Both the position numbers and the translations under genes were made by a program. 64,000 nucleotides of DNA from assembly GCF_014279875.1 (NCBI RefSeq), contig NZ_CP047952.1:62001-126000 (forward strand), in the 5' to 3' direction. Of the stretch, positions 30,420 through 39,791 are shown one piece after another. The notes below the pieces were generated by a model, which worked only from the letters and a program-made list of their open reading frames with translations, was not told the origin of the DNA and made no database searches. The DNA comes from Synechococcus sp. MEDNS5 (GTDB taxonomy: Bacteria; Cyanobacteriota; Cyanobacteriia; PCC-6307; Cyanobiaceae). Position 1 is the first letter of the stretch. Every line of letters starts with the position of its first letter.

Positions 30420-31844
30420 ATGGATCAAGCACCGGTGCTAGCGGAGGTGGTGACCCGCCAGCTTGAATCCATGCTCAGCGTGGGTAATTACGACGGCGTC
30501 AAGATGCTGCTGGCGCCCGTACAGCCCGTGGATGTGGCCGAAGCGATCGGCAGCTTGCCGCGCACCCTCCAGGCCCTGGCCTTCCGGCTGCTCAGTAAAG
30601 ATGAAGCGATCGAGGTGTACGAGTACCTCGATCCAGCTGTGCAGCAGAGCCTGTTGGAACGGCTGCGCTCCGGTGAGGTGTTGGAGCTGGTCGAGGAGAT
30701 GTCTCCGGACGATCGCGTCCGCCTGTTCGATGAACTTCCCGCCAAGGTGGTGCGGCGTCTGCTGGCGGAGCTCAGCCCGGCGGAGCGCAAAGTCACCGCC
30801 CAGCTGCTGGGTTACGCCCCGGAGACCGCCGGCCGTCTGATGACGACGGAATACATCGATCTCAAGGACTTTCACAGTGCGGCGCAGGCGCTCACGATCG
30901 TGCGCCGCAGAGCCCGTCAAACCGAAACGATCTACAGCCTTTACGTGACCGATGGAGAACGTCACCTCACGGGCATCCTGTCGCTGCGTGATCTGGTCAC
31001 CGCCGACCCTGAAGACCGGATCGGTGACGTGATGACCAGGGAGGTGGTGAGCGTGGGTACCGATACGGATCAGGAAGACGTGGCCAGAGCGATTCAGCGC
31101 TACGACTTTCTGGCGGTGCCGGTGGTGGATCGCGAGCGACGCCTGGTGGGGATCGTCACCGTGGATGACGTGATCGATGTGATCGAGCAGGAGGCCACCC
31201 GCGACCTCTATGCCGCCGGCGCTGTGGAAGCCGGAGATGAGGACGATTATTTCCAGAGCAATCTGTTCACCGTGGCTCGCCGCCGGGTGGTGTGGTTGTC
31301 GGTGCTGGTGGTGGCCAGCTTCTTCACATCGGAAGTGATTGCCCTCAATGAGCAGGTGCTCAAGGAGGTGGTGTTGCTGGCGGCGTTCATTCCTCTGTTG
31401 GCGGGCACCGGCGGCAATGTGGGCGCCCAGAGCTCCACGGTGGTGATCCGCGGTCTGAGCACCCAGAGCATTGCCTCCCTCGGGCGCATCAAGGCTGTGG
31501 TGCGGGAGGCCACGGCGGGATTGCTGCTGGGGTTGCTGATGATGATCCTGGTGGTGCCCTTTGCCTGGTGGCGGGGGGAGAGTCCGCTGGTGGGTTTGTC
31601 TGTGGGCACCAGCCTGCTGGCGATTACCACCCTGGCGGCCACGGCTGGGGCAGGCTTCCCGTTGCTTTTCGATCGCATGGGGCTGGATCCGGCGTTGATG
31701 TCCACGCCCTTCATCACCACCTGCACGGATGTGGTAGGAACTCTGATCTATCTGAAAACAGCGCAGTGGCTGCTCGTCCACATGCCCCAGCTGCTTCAGT
31801 CCACAGGTATTTCTGCTCATTTATTGGCCGCAGCTCTTTTCTGA
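30420..31844 (+). CDS. mgtE: Magnesium transporter MgtE
   Basis: Mg2+ channel of the plasma membrane, gated by its own cytoplasmic domains. It has the MgtE N superhelical domain (about 20-130), a CBS pair (about 135-260, including VMTREVVSVGTDTDQED and YDFLAVPVVD) and five C-terminal helices. The pore signature LLAGTGGNVGAQSST lies near 330. The 474-residue length is normal. It is followed 52 bp later by the sigma factor gene on the same strand. Confidence 0.95.
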   Translation: MDQAPVLAEVVTRQLESMLSVGNYDGVKMLLAPVQPVDVAEAIGSLPRTLQALAFRLLSKDEAIEVYEYLDPAVQQSLLERLRSGEVLELVEEMSPDDRVRLFDELPAKVVRRLLAELSPAERKVTAQLLGYAPETAGRLMTTEYIDLKDFHSAAQALTIVRRRARQTETIYSLYVTDGERHLTGILSLRDLVTADPEDRIGDVMTREVVSVGTDTDQEDVARAIQRYDFLAVPVVDRERRLVGIVTVDDVIDVIEQEATRDLYAAGAVEAGDEDDYFQSNLFTVARRRVVWLSVLVVASFFTSEVIALNEQVLKEVVLLAAFIPLLAGTGGNVGAQSSTVVIRGLSTQSIASLGRIKAVVREATAGLLLGLLMMILVVPFAWWRGESPLVGLSVGTSLLAITTLAATAGAGFPLLFDRMGLDPALMSTPFITTCTDVVGTLIYLKTAQWLLVHMPQLLQSTGISAHLLAAALF

Positions 31845-31896
31845 GAGCTCGTTTACGTTTCTTAGGAGTACGCTTCACACAACTCAAAGAAGCGAT

Positions 31897-32964
31897 ATGG
31901 CTCCCACCCTCGCCGCAGCTTCAGTCACCATTCCCACACTCTCCGTCAAGTCGGCGACTGGCAGCAGCCAGCCCACCAAGAGTGCTCCAGCTAAGTCCAT
32001 GGCCTCCCGTCCCTCCGGTACGGATGTCGACCTGGTGCGTTCCTATCTGCGCGACATCGGCCGTGTGCCGTTGCTGAGCCATCAGCAGGAGATCACCCTG
32101 GGCCGTCAGGTGCAGGAGCTGATGGAGCTGGAGGCGACAGAAGCGGAGCTGCAGGAGAAGCGTGGTGGAGAAGCCGTGCCTGCAGCCGAGCTGGCGAAGG
32201 CAGCTGGATTGAGTGCTGTGCAACTGAAGCGCAAGTTGCAGGCGGGCCGCCGCGCCAAAGAGCGGATGGTGGCGGCGAATCTGCGTTTGGTGGTGAGCGT
32301 GGCCAAGAAATACACCAAGCGGAACATGGAGCTGCTGGATCTGATCCAGGAGGGAACGATCGGTTTGGTGCGTGGTGTGGAGAAGTTCGACCCAACGCGG
32401 GGCTACAAGTTCAGTACGTATGCGTACTGGTGGATTCGCCAGGGAATCACACGGGCGATTGCGGAGAAGAGCCGCACGATCCGGCTGCCGATCCACATCA
32501 CCGAGATGCTGAACAAACTGAAGAAGGGGCAGCGCGAACTGAGCCAGGACCTGGGCCGGACGCCATCAGTCACGGAGCTGGCGGCATTTGTGGAGCTGCC
32601 GGAGGATGAGGTGAAGGAACTGATGTGCCGCGCCCGTCAACCGGTGAGCCTGGAGATGAAGGTTGGGGATGGTGATGACACGGAGCTGCTGGATTTACTG
32701 GCAGGTGATGGCGAGCTGCCGAGTGAGCAGGTGGAAGGGGAGTGCCTGAAGGGCGATCTGCGTGATCTGCTGGGCCAGCTGCCGGAATTGCAGGAGCGTG
32801 TGCTGCGGATGCGTTACGGGATGGACGGCGAGGAGCCGATGAGCCTCACCGGCATCGGCCGCGTGATCGGTATCAGCCGGGACCGGGTTCGCAACCTGGA
32901 GCGGGACGGTCTTGCCGGCCTGCGTCGCCTCAGTGATCAGGTGGAGGCGTATGTCGCCTGCTGA
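31897..32964 (+). CDS. Group 2 RpoD-like sigma factor
   Basis: Non-essential type RNA polymerase sigma factor of the SigA family. After a leader of about 45 residues rich in S, T and A come region 1.2 ([21 protein letters not shown]), region 2 ([23 protein letters not shown] and [18 protein letters not shown]), region 3 ([20 protein letters not shown]) and region 4 ([16 protein letters not shown] with an [20 protein letters not shown] helix-turn-helix). At 355 residues it lacks the long region 1.1 of the primary sigma factor. Which group 2 member (SigB, SigC or other) I cannot decide. Confidence 0.95.
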   Translation: MAPTLAAASVTIPTLSVKSATGSSQPTKSAPAKSMASRPSGTDVDLVRSYLRDIGRVPLLSHQQEITLGRQVQELMELEATEAELQEKRGGEAVPAAELAKAAGLSAVQLKRKLQAGRRAKERMVAANLRLVVSVAKKYTKRNMELLDLIQEGTIGLVRGVEKFDPTRGYKFSTYAYWWIRQGITRAIAEKSRTIRLPIHITEMLNKLKKGQRELSQDLGRTPSVTELAAFVELPEDEVKELMCRARQPVSLEMKVGDGDDTELLDLLAGDGELPSEQVEGECLKGDLRDLLGQLPELQERVLRMRYGMDGEEPMSLTGIGRVIGISRDRVRNLERDGLAGLRRLSDQVEAYVAC

Positions 32965-32977
32965 TCGCTTGATCAGC
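32960..32977. terminator. Hairpin between two convergent stop codons
   Basis: GCTGATC and GATCAGC form a 7-bp stem around a GCTT loop. The two arms contain the TGA of the sigma gene (32962-32964) and the TGA of the PRTase-like gene (32973-32975). There is no T tract on either side, so it could be a shared weak terminator or a processing barrier. Confidence 0.35.
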
Positions 32978-33956
32978 TGAGATAAGAGACAGCCTGCGGA
33001 TTGTCGATGTTGTAATCGATGATTGCTGCGGGCAAACCAACCAGGGTGCTGCTGTCGTAGGCGGTGAAATCCTCCACCCGTTTGAACAGGGGGAGCAGCA
33101 CCCGCGCCAAGGCATTGGGTGCGCCATAAAAAAACGAGTGGTGGCCTAACAGGAACTCTGTGGTGCCTGATCCTTCTTTCTGTTGTTGCTTCCTGAGGAA
33201 GTGCTGCAATGCCACCCGCTCGTCTTTGCTGAGATCCGGATGCGCGGTAACGGGAAAGTCTTTTTGGGCTGCCAGCAATCCGCAATCGCTCCAGTCCAAC
33301 TGGCTCAGCGCTGTGACCAGGCTCTCCCGCTCAGCAGAGAAATCGATACAGGCCAGCTCTTGCTCTTCGATCGCCATCACATCGCGAAAGCAGCGGTGTT
33401 GCAATAACTTCCATTTGTGCCGAGCATCGTCGTGCACCACGATTGCCGCCAGCCGCACCTTGGCGTAGCGCTGCAGCAGCTTGAGATGGGACGGTTGCCG
33501 GGCCAGGAAATGAAACAGGAACTGCGATCCGGTGCCGATGTAGTCATCCAGCACCACCAGGGCCCGACGGTCCTGGTCTGCAGGTGGATGGGCCAGCAGG
33601 GTCTCCATGCTGCGGAAACAGGTCACCGGTAAGCGGTTGGCCTTGCGGTAGGCATAGGCAATCAGATCACCGCTCTTGCACACGAAGGCGCGTGTGAAGT
33701 CGATGTCGCGGAAGCCGGCCACATCAAAGCCATCGCCAGCCAGGTCTTGGCAGAGCCGTTGGTGCAGCAGCCGGCATTCCCGCAGCAGCCTGGCCCAGCT
33801 GTGCATCTCGATGCACTCCAGCAGCCGCAGGGCGATGCTGTGGTCGTCGGCTTCAAATTGCGCGAGCCAGCGGTCGAGGGAGAGCCGGGGGATCTCCGCT
33901 TCGTTCCAGTGAGTGGCCAGTTGATCCAGGCGGGCCTGCGTGGTGTTGGCGGTCAT
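32973..33956 (-). CDS. Phosphoribosyltransferase-like protein, PRTase-CE type
   Basis: Of 327 residues, the first 60 form a helical region (RLSLDRWLAQFEADDHSIAL, then LECIEMHSWARLL). A Rossmann-like core follows with the segment ALVVLDDYIGTGSQFLFHF at about 132-150; its DDxxGTG motif resembles the PRPP-binding loop of phosphoribosyltransferases. The pattern matches the PRTase-CE family known mostly from predicted conflict systems, as I remember it. The substrate and role are unknown. Its start overlaps the stop of the alpha/beta hydrolase gene (ATGA), so it is translationally coupled to the RND cluster upstream. Confidence 0.6.
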   Translation of the reverse strand: MTANTTQARLDQLATHWNEAEIPRLSLDRWLAQFEADDHSIALRLLECIEMHSWARLLRECRLLHQRLCQDLAGDGFDVAGFRDIDFTRAFVCKSGDLIAYAYRKANRLPVTCFRSMETLLAHPPADQDRRALVVLDDYIGTGSQFLFHFLARQPSHLKLLQRYAKVRLAAIVVHDDARHKWKLLQHRCFRDVMAIEEQELACIDFSAERESLVTALSQLDWSDCGLLAAQKDFPVTAHPDLSKDERVALQHFLRKQQQKEGSGTTEFLLGHHSFFYGAPNALARVLLPLFKRVEDFTAYDSSTLVGLPAAIIDYNIDNPQAVSYLS

Positions 33957-34921
33957 GCTCCCTGCGCTTTGAGAATCTCCAGCAACCGGGCGTTCACCGC
34001 CTCCGGTGCCTCGTCGTGGGGACAGTGTCCCACCCGTGGCAACACCGTGAGCGATTGGATGCAGGCAAAGCGTTCAGCCCAATCGCGGGCTTCTGCCACC
34101 GGTTCCCAGGGATCCCGTTCACCCCAGATCAGGTGCACCGGTTGCTCCAGGTTCGCCAGCAACTCGGGAGCCAGATGGTCATCGAAGAGGTTGATGAATC
34201 CGCGGAATGCCTCGGCGGCACCGGGTCGCTGTGTTGGCTGGTACAGCAGGTCAACCAGCTGGTCATCAACATTCGCCCCACTCGGGTAGGCCTGGCCGAG
34301 CACGCTGCGGATCACCCGCGGCCTGGCGGCGTTGCGGAACAGTGCTGTGCTCAGCCAGCGCTGGCTCACCAGGGTTTTCAGCAATGGCCGGATCCAGGCC
34401 ATCCAGGCAGGTTGGCTGGCCAGCTGTTTGTCATCCATCAGCCGCTGGGCACAGTCGATCAGCACAACGCCCTTGCAGTGCGCCCCCAGCCGTTGGGCTG
34501 CGCGCAGCACCACCACACCGCCGATGGAATTGCCCACCAGCAGCACAGGGCGCTGCACGATCTGCTGGCAGAAGGCTTCCACCTGCTCAGCCCAGAGATC
34601 AAAGCCATACTCAAGCGCTTCATCACTCGGTGCCTGGCGCTGGGCATCGGGATCACTGGGAAGCACGGCCCTTGGCTGGCTGCTGCCGCCGAAGCCGATC
34701 AGATCAAGGGCGAAGGTGGGGGTTCGCTCTGCCAGCGACGGCATGGTGTGGCGCCAGTGGCCGCTGCTGGCACCGAAGCCATGCACCAGCACCACAGCCG
34801 GTGACTCGCTGTTGTCTTGGCCCTGGCCCTGCTGGCGCCAGGCCACATCGAGGCCGCACCCATCAGGCTGCTCCCAGGTCCAGTGGGTCGAGTCAGGTGG
34901 CACTGGCAAGGGATCCATCAT
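33953..34921 (-). CDS. Alpha/beta hydrolase
   Basis: Alpha/beta hydrolase of unknown substrate. The oxyanion HGFGASSGHWR motif, the nucleophile serine in GNSIGGVVVLRAA, the acidic HLIWGERDPWEPV segment and the catalytic histidine in VGHCPHDEAPEAVN are all present and in order. The start may be the ATG at 34930, 34921 or 34918; all overlap the 3' end of the RND gene (34893) by up to 38 bp. It is in the same operon as the pump upstream and the PRTase-like gene downstream. Such enzymes in cyanobacteria often act on lipids, pigments or small esters. Confidence 0.85.
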   Translation of the reverse strand: MMDPLPVPPDSTHWTWEQPDGCGLDVAWRQQGQGQDNSESPAVVLVHGFGASSGHWRHTMPSLAERTPTFALDLIGFGGSSQPRAVLPSDPDAQRQAPSDEALEYGFDLWAEQVEAFCQQIVQRPVLLVGNSIGGVVVLRAAQRLGAHCKGVVLIDCAQRLMDDKQLASQPAWMAWIRPLLKTLVSQRWLSTALFRNAARPRVIRSVLGQAYPSGANVDDQLVDLLYQPTQRPGAAEAFRGFINLFDDHLAPELLANLEQPVHLIWGERDPWEPVAEARDWAERFACIQSLTVLPRVGHCPHDEAPEAVNARLLEILKAQGA

Positions 34922-37900
34922 CGTCACCACCCGTTGGCTTCCTGCCGAAGAGGCGTTCTTCCAGGCCCTTGATCACCACATAGAAGGGCGGCACCACGCC
35001 GAGGGAGAGCACGGTGGCGACCACCAGTCCGCCGAAGATCACCGTGCCCAGGGATTGCTGGCTTTGGGCACCGGCGCCGTTGGCGACCACCAGCGGCAGG
35101 AAGCCCGCAAGGGCCGCGATCGCCGTCATCAGAATCGGCCGCAGTCTGGATTCAGCAGAGGCGATCACCGCATCGGTGGCACTCATGCCGTTTTGGAGGT
35201 GCTGTTCCGCCACTTCAACAATCAAGATTCCATTTTTCGCCGCCAGACCGATCAGGGTCACCAGGCCCACCTGGGCGTAGATGTTGAGGTCGATGGAGCG
35301 GATGGCCAGGAACGCCAAGGCTCCAAGCATCGCTAGGGGCACGGTCATCAGGATGATCACCGGGGTGACATAGCTCTCGTACTGGGCCGACAGCACCAGA
35401 TACACGATCAGGATGCCGAATCCGAACACGAGCACGCTGGCGCTGCCGGCGGAGAGTTGCAGGGCGGCAAGACCGGTGAAGGCGTAGCCGATGTTGTTGA
35501 AGTTCTCCTTCTTGAACAGCGCCTGAATTGAACTAAGGGCCTGCCCGGAGCTCTTGCCCACCGCCTGGGCGCCCTGGATCAGCACCGTTCGGTAAAGGTT
35601 GTAGTGGCTGATGATCGGCGGCGCGCTCGACAGTTCCGATGAAGCGAACTGCGACACCTGGATCATCTCGCCATCGCGGTTTTTCACGTAGTAGCTGAGG
35701 ATGTTTTCAATGTCGTCGCGTTGTTCGGCCTCGGCCTGCACGTACACATTGCGCACCTGGCCGTCTTCATAGGTGAGGCCCGTGTAGGAGCCACCGGCCA
35801 GCACGGCGATGGTGCTCATCGCCTCCTCGTAATCCACATTCAGAGCTCCCATCACCGCCCGATCCACTGTCAGTCCGAAGGCAGGGGCACTGGGGATGAA
35901 CTGGGTGTAGATGTTGGAGAAATTGCCACTGGCTTTGCCGGCCTTGATCAGCGTCTGCGCCTGCTGATCGAGCTCGTTGAAGCTGTAATTGCCGGTGAGA
36001 TCGTTGAACTGGAAGTAGAAACCACCCTGGGCTGAGAACCCTGGAACCGCCGGCGGCTGACCCACAACCGCCAAGCCGCTGCTTAAGGCCGAGAGCTTGG
36101 CATTGAGCCGATCAGCGATGGCGAAGGAATTGTTCGCCGCGCCCGGCCGCTCACTTAGTGGTTTCAGACCGATCAGGATCGTGCCCTGGTCGGGGCTGGA
36201 TCCATTGAAGCCGTAACCACTGATCACGTTGGCATTGAGCACATCCTTCTCTTCTTTGAGGATTGCCGCAATCTGCTCGGCCATTGTTTCGGTCTGGCTG
36301 AGCGATGCACCGTTCTGCAGCTGGTAGAAGCCCGCCAGATAGCCCTGGTCTTCATCGGGAATGAACGCTGTAGGGAGGGCTGTGAAGGCCAAAACCGTGA
36401 GCACAATGCCGCCGGCCAGGGTCACCATCACCCAGCGCCGGGCCTTGATCAGCGTGCGAATCAGTCGGGCGTAGCCGTTTTGAAGCCGGGCGAAGTTGGT
36501 GTTGAACACCCGGAAGATCAAGGGGAGATTCGCCCCTGCCACTCCGCCCACCACCACGCCGAGCACGTAGGTCCAGCTGCCGAAGGCTGCTGAGCTGAAA
36601 CGTCCGAAGGCCAGACCCACAATCACGCCGGCCACTGGCCAGATCCAGCCTTTCGGTGGAGCGGTCTCACCCGGTTTGAGGATCAGGCCCGACAACATGG
36701 GCGAGAACGTGAGCGCGTTGAACGCGGAGATGGCAATCGAAAAGGCGATGGTGAGCGCGAACTGCTTGTAGATGATGCCGATGCTTCCCGGATAGAACGC
36801 CACAGGCACAAACACCGCCATCAGCGCTAAGGCTGTGGCCACAAGGGCGCCAAACAGCTCTCCCATGCAGGCCAGCGCTGCCTGCCTGGGCTTCATGCCC
36901 GATTCGATGTTCTTCGACACCGCTTCAATCACCACGATGGCGTCGTCCACCACCAAGCCTGTGGCCAGCACCAGGCCAAGCAGGGTGAGTTGATTGATGG
37001 AGAAACCGAATACCTTGATGAAAGCGAAGGTGCCCACCAGAGAAATGGGAATGGCCAGGCTGGGCACCACCGTGGCTCGCCAGTTTTGCAGAAAGATGAA
37101 CAGGATCAACAGCACCAGAACGATCGCCAGGCCCAGGGCATCAACAACGCCCTCCACGGAGGATTCAATGAATTGGCCGATGTTGTACACCTGTGAAACG
37201 GTCACCCCAGGAGGGGCGGTGGCGGCAAAGGCATCGATCTGTTTCACCACGGCATCCGCCACATCCAGAGCATTGCTGTCCGGGGTCTGGAACACCGCCA
37301 CGGAGACTGTGTCGTGGTTCGACACATCTACCGCAGCTGTTGTGTAGTTGTTGAAGCCGTATTGCACCTCGCCTACATCTTTGAGCAGAAGAAGATTGCC
37401 CGTTTCGGTGCGGCTGATGATCAGATTCTCGAAGTCTTCAAGGCTGAGCAGATTGCCGTTGTTCTGCACCAACAATGGGTAGGTGTAGGCCTGATCACCG
37501 GCTGCAGGCGGTCCTCCCACCAGGCCGCCAATGGAGGTGGTGTTCTGCGCCTGCACAGCATCCACCACCTGGTTGGCGGTGAGATTGTTCGCTGCCAATT
37601 TGTCCGGGTCGACGAACAGCCAGTAGGCGGGGGTCGTTCCCCCGAGGATGTTCACGGTGGCAACGCCGGGAACCCGTTCCAGGGGGTAGTAGAGCTGTTG
37701 GTACACCAGGCCGTTGAGATAGGCCGCATCGAACTGCCCATCCGTCGATGACACCTGGTAAGCGAGCAAAATGGAGGGGGTTGACTGCTGCACCGAGACG
37801 CCCGTGTTCGACACCTGGCTGGGAAGCTGGGGCATCGCCAGGGACACGCGGTTCTGCACGTTCACCTGGTCGATGTCGATATCCGTGGTCTCGTCGAAGT

Positions 37901-38183
37901 AGACCGAGATGATGCTCTGCCCCTCCATGTTGCTGGTGGAGTAGATGTAAGAAGCACCCGGTGCACCGTTGATCTGCTGCTCGAGCGGATTGGTCACCGC
38001 CTGCTCGGTGACCAGGGAATTGGCGCCGCTGTAGTTGGCGGTGACCTGGATCAGGGGTGGGGAGATGTTAGGGAGATTGGCGATCGGCAGCGTCGGGATC
38101 GCGATGACTCCCATCAGCACGATCAGAATGCTGCAGACCGTGGTGAGAACCGGCCGCTTGATGAAGTTGTCGGAGAAGGCCAT
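34893..38183 (-). CDS. RND efflux pump, inner-membrane subunit (AcrB/HAE1 type)
   Basis: Proton-driven efflux transporter of the inner membrane, working with a membrane-fusion protein and an outer-membrane channel. The N-terminus FSDNFIKRPVLTTVCSILIV is typical, as are the two large periplasmic domains. The helix 4 proton-relay aspartates lie in ATGLVVDDAIVVIEAV, and the final helices hold LIGLAAKNGILIVEVAEQHLQNG. The length of 1096 residues fits. It lies 7 bp after the fusion protein; no TolC-like channel is in this window, so the outer-membrane partner must be elsewhere. The substrate cannot be deduced. Confidence 0.95.
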   Translation of the reverse strand: MAFSDNFIKRPVLTTVCSILIVLMGVIAIPTLPIANLPNISPPLIQVTANYSGANSLVTEQAVTNPLEQQINGAPGASYIYSTSNMEGQSIISVYFDETTDIDIDQVNVQNRVSLAMPQLPSQVSNTGVSVQQSTPSILLAYQVSSTDGQFDAAYLNGLVYQQLYYPLERVPGVATVNILGGTTPAYWLFVDPDKLAANNLTANQVVDAVQAQNTTSIGGLVGGPPAAGDQAYTYPLLVQNNGNLLSLEDFENLIISRTETGNLLLLKDVGEVQYGFNNYTTAAVDVSNHDTVSVAVFQTPDSNALDVADAVVKQIDAFAATAPPGVTVSQVYNIGQFIESSVEGVVDALGLAIVLVLLILFIFLQNWRATVVPSLAIPISLVGTFAFIKVFGFSINQLTLLGLVLATGLVVDDAIVVIEAVSKNIESGMKPRQAALACMGELFGALVATALALMAVFVPVAFYPGSIGIIYKQFALTIAFSIAISAFNALTFSPMLSGLILKPGETAPPKGWIWPVAGVIVGLAFGRFSSAAFGSWTYVLGVVVGGVAGANLPLIFRVFNTNFARLQNGYARLIRTLIKARRWVMVTLAGGIVLTVLAFTALPTAFIPDEDQGYLAGFYQLQNGASLSQTETMAEQIAAILKEEKDVLNANVISGYGFNGSSPDQGTILIGLKPLSERPGAANNSFAIADRLNAKLSALSSGLAVVGQPPAVPGFSAQGGFYFQFNDLTGNYSFNELDQQAQTLIKAGKASGNFSNIYTQFIPSAPAFGLTVDRAVMGALNVDYEEAMSTIAVLAGGSYTGLTYEDGQVRNVYVQAEAEQRDDIENILSYYVKNRDGEMIQVSQFASSELSSAPPIISHYNLYRTVLIQGAQAVGKSSGQALSSIQALFKKENFNNIGYAFTGLAALQLSAGSASVLVFGFGILIVYLVLSAQYESYVTPVIILMTVPLAMLGALAFLAIRSIDLNIYAQVGLVTLIGLAAKNGILIVEVAEQHLQNGMSATDAVIASAESRLRPILMTAIAALAGFLPLVVANGAGAQSQQSLGTVIFGGLVVATVLSLGVVPPFYVVIKGLEERLFGRKPTGGDDDGSLASAT

Positions 38184-38190
38184 GGGACGG

Positions 38191-39309
38191 TCAGTTCGTG
38201 GTCTTCACAGGAATGCCATTGCTGAGCAGGGCTGTTTTGCTCACCACGACGGTGTCACCTTTTTTCAGGCCTGACTTCAGGGGATAGAAATTGTTCTGCA
38301 ATTCACCGAGTTCAACTGCTTGTTGCACCACGATTGGGGTGCTGGGGGGAAGGCTCTCGAGCTTTTTCTTCTGCTTCTCGGGAACGGAGGCGGAGGCCTT
38401 GATTTTTGGCAGGGCCTTGCTCACCGGAATCGTGACGTACACGAAGGGTTGCTGCGCCTGCATGAACACGGCCTGAACCGGCACGGCCAGGGCTTGTTTG
38501 TTCCCCACAATGATCTGGCTCTTCACAAACTGACCGGTCTTCAGCTGGTTGGTGAGATTGGGGAAGGTGGCCTTCACCATCAAAGCGTTGGGAGAGCTGT
38601 TGCTGCCGCTGACGCCGAAGTAGGGGGAGATGAAGCTCACCTTGCCTTCGCCTGTGATCGGCGGGTTGGTCTGCGACGCGACTTTCACCGTTTGACCGAT
38701 CTTCACGGCACCTGATTGGGTGGCGGGGATCTGCATCAGGGTCCAGAGGGTGGAGTTGTTCACGATGCCGGTGATCGCCTGGCCGGTCTGCACGTAATCC
38801 CCCAGCTTCACGCTGTCCAGGTCGCCCACCACGCCGTCGATCGGTGAACGCACGAACTTGTAGCCGAGGGTGGCGGCATCGGAGCGGGCCTGGTCGCGCG
38901 ATGCGATCGCCTGGGTGACGTACTGGTCGCGCTGCTTCGCTGAAGCGGCACCGTTTTGGTACAGGAATTCGTAGCGCTCGGCGTTGAGCTTGTCGGTGCG
39001 TGCCTGGGCTTGGGCTGAATCGAGAGCAGCACTCTGCTGCACGTTGTCGAGCTCGAGGATCGGCTGCCCTGCCTTCACTCGCTCACCGTCGCTGGCCAGC
39101 ACTTTCACCACACGCCCATCGGTTTCAGGCCTCAGCGACACCGTGGTGGTGGACTCCAGCACACTGATCGCTTCAATGCTCGGCTGGAAATTAGCCTCAG
39201 CGATGCTGGCCGTTTTGACCGTGAGGAGCTTTTTAGCCTGAGTTTTCGGCTTGCCACATCCAACGAGCAACGTCGCAGCCGTGAGGGTCAGCGCCAGGGT
39301 TCGCTGCAC
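38191..39309 (-). CDS. RND efflux membrane-fusion lipoprotein (HlyD/AcrA type)
   Basis: Periplasmic adaptor that links the RND pump to the outer-membrane channel. I take the GTG at 39309 as start because it gives a clean lipoprotein signal (TLALTLTAATLLVGC, lipidated C18); the frame stays open to 39501 but that part covers the 17-bp repeats. Visible are the barrel-sandwich strands (TTTVSLRPETDGRVVKVLASDGERVKAGQPILELDN in two halves), a coiled-coil hairpin with QAQARTDKLNAERYEFLYQ, and a beta-barrel near residue 200. It is the first gene of the reverse-strand cluster. Confidence 0.92.
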   Translation of the reverse strand: MQRTLALTLTAATLLVGCGKPKTQAKKLLTVKTASIAEANFQPSIEAISVLESTTTVSLRPETDGRVVKVLASDGERVKAGQPILELDNVQQSAALDSAQAQARTDKLNAERYEFLYQNGAASAKQRDQYVTQAIASRDQARSDAATLGYKFVRSPIDGVVGDLDSVKLGDYVQTGQAITGIVNNSTLWTLMQIPATQSGAVKIGQTVKVASQTNPPITGEGKVSFISPYFGVSGSNSSPNALMVKATFPNLTNQLKTGQFVKSQIIVGNKQALAVPVQAVFMQAQQPFVYVTIPVSKALPKIKASASVPEKQKKKLESLPPSTPIVVQQAVELGELQNNFYPLKSGLKKGDTVVVSKTALLSNGIPVKTTN

Positions 39310-39377
39310 AGTGAGGTGGTTTCGCTTCGCGGAACCTACCTGTTTTTCATAGGGCCGTCGGTGGTTGTGTGGGGCTG

Positions 39378-39428
39378 TTGGCAGGCAGTGCGCGTTGGCA
39401 GGCAGTGAGCGTTGGCAAGCTGTGGGTG
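39378..39428. repeat. Three 17-bp tandem repeats upstream of the efflux operon
   Basis: Units at 39378-39394 and 39395-39411 differ in one base (GTTGGCAGGCAGTG then CGC or AGC). The third, 39412-39428, matches the first half and is degenerate after. They lie about 69 bp upstream of the membrane-fusion gene start. Confidence 0.8.
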
Positions 39429-39572
39429 ATGGGACTTGCTCGTTGGTTGTGCTGAATTGATCAGTAGCGGTGAACAGACGGCAACTCCACGCCAAACACA
39501 ACGTTTTTCACAGCTTTTCCACAAGCCTCTTCGTGCGGATCGTCGGCCAGAGGAGGCCTCGGTCTGGCGCCA

Positions 39573-39592
39573 GGGGAAAAGCAGCTTTCCCC
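39573..39592. promoter_or_regulatory. Perfect inverted repeat in the efflux upstream region
   Basis: GGGGAAA and TTTCCCC flank a 6-base AGCAGC loop. No T tract follows on either strand, so it is more likely an operator or leader hairpin than a terminator. Confidence 0.3.
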
Positions 39593-39791
39593 TTGACGGG
39601 AAGAGCAAAAACAATTTTGCGCTGTATTCCATGACACAGATGTTGCAACTGAAGCCAGTGCTGGACAGCTTTTTGCGGATTCGAGAGCAAGCAAGTCGAA
39701 GTGAGTCCGGCTTTTTGACATCACTGCAGGTGTCGTGGCGTGATGGTGTCGTTGACGACGAAGGTTTGAGTTGCACGAGACGCCCGATGCG

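Larger units (their letters stand above)
39310..39791. other. 480-bp divergent spacer between the efflux cluster and the DUF2811 gene
   Basis: No convincing gene in this stretch. It holds three 17-bp tandem repeats (39378-39428), a perfect 7-bp-stem hairpin (39573-39592) and an AT-richer part at about 39590-39730. The promoters of the RND cluster and of the DUF2811 gene must lie here. An open frame at 39436-39807 on the + strand has no protein-like composition and probably is not translated. Confidence 0.6.

Noticed and set aside
30438-31820. 460-codon reverse-strand frame
   Set aside because: Antisense to mgtE, which carries full family motifs; H- and Q-rich translation is an artefact of the opposite strand.
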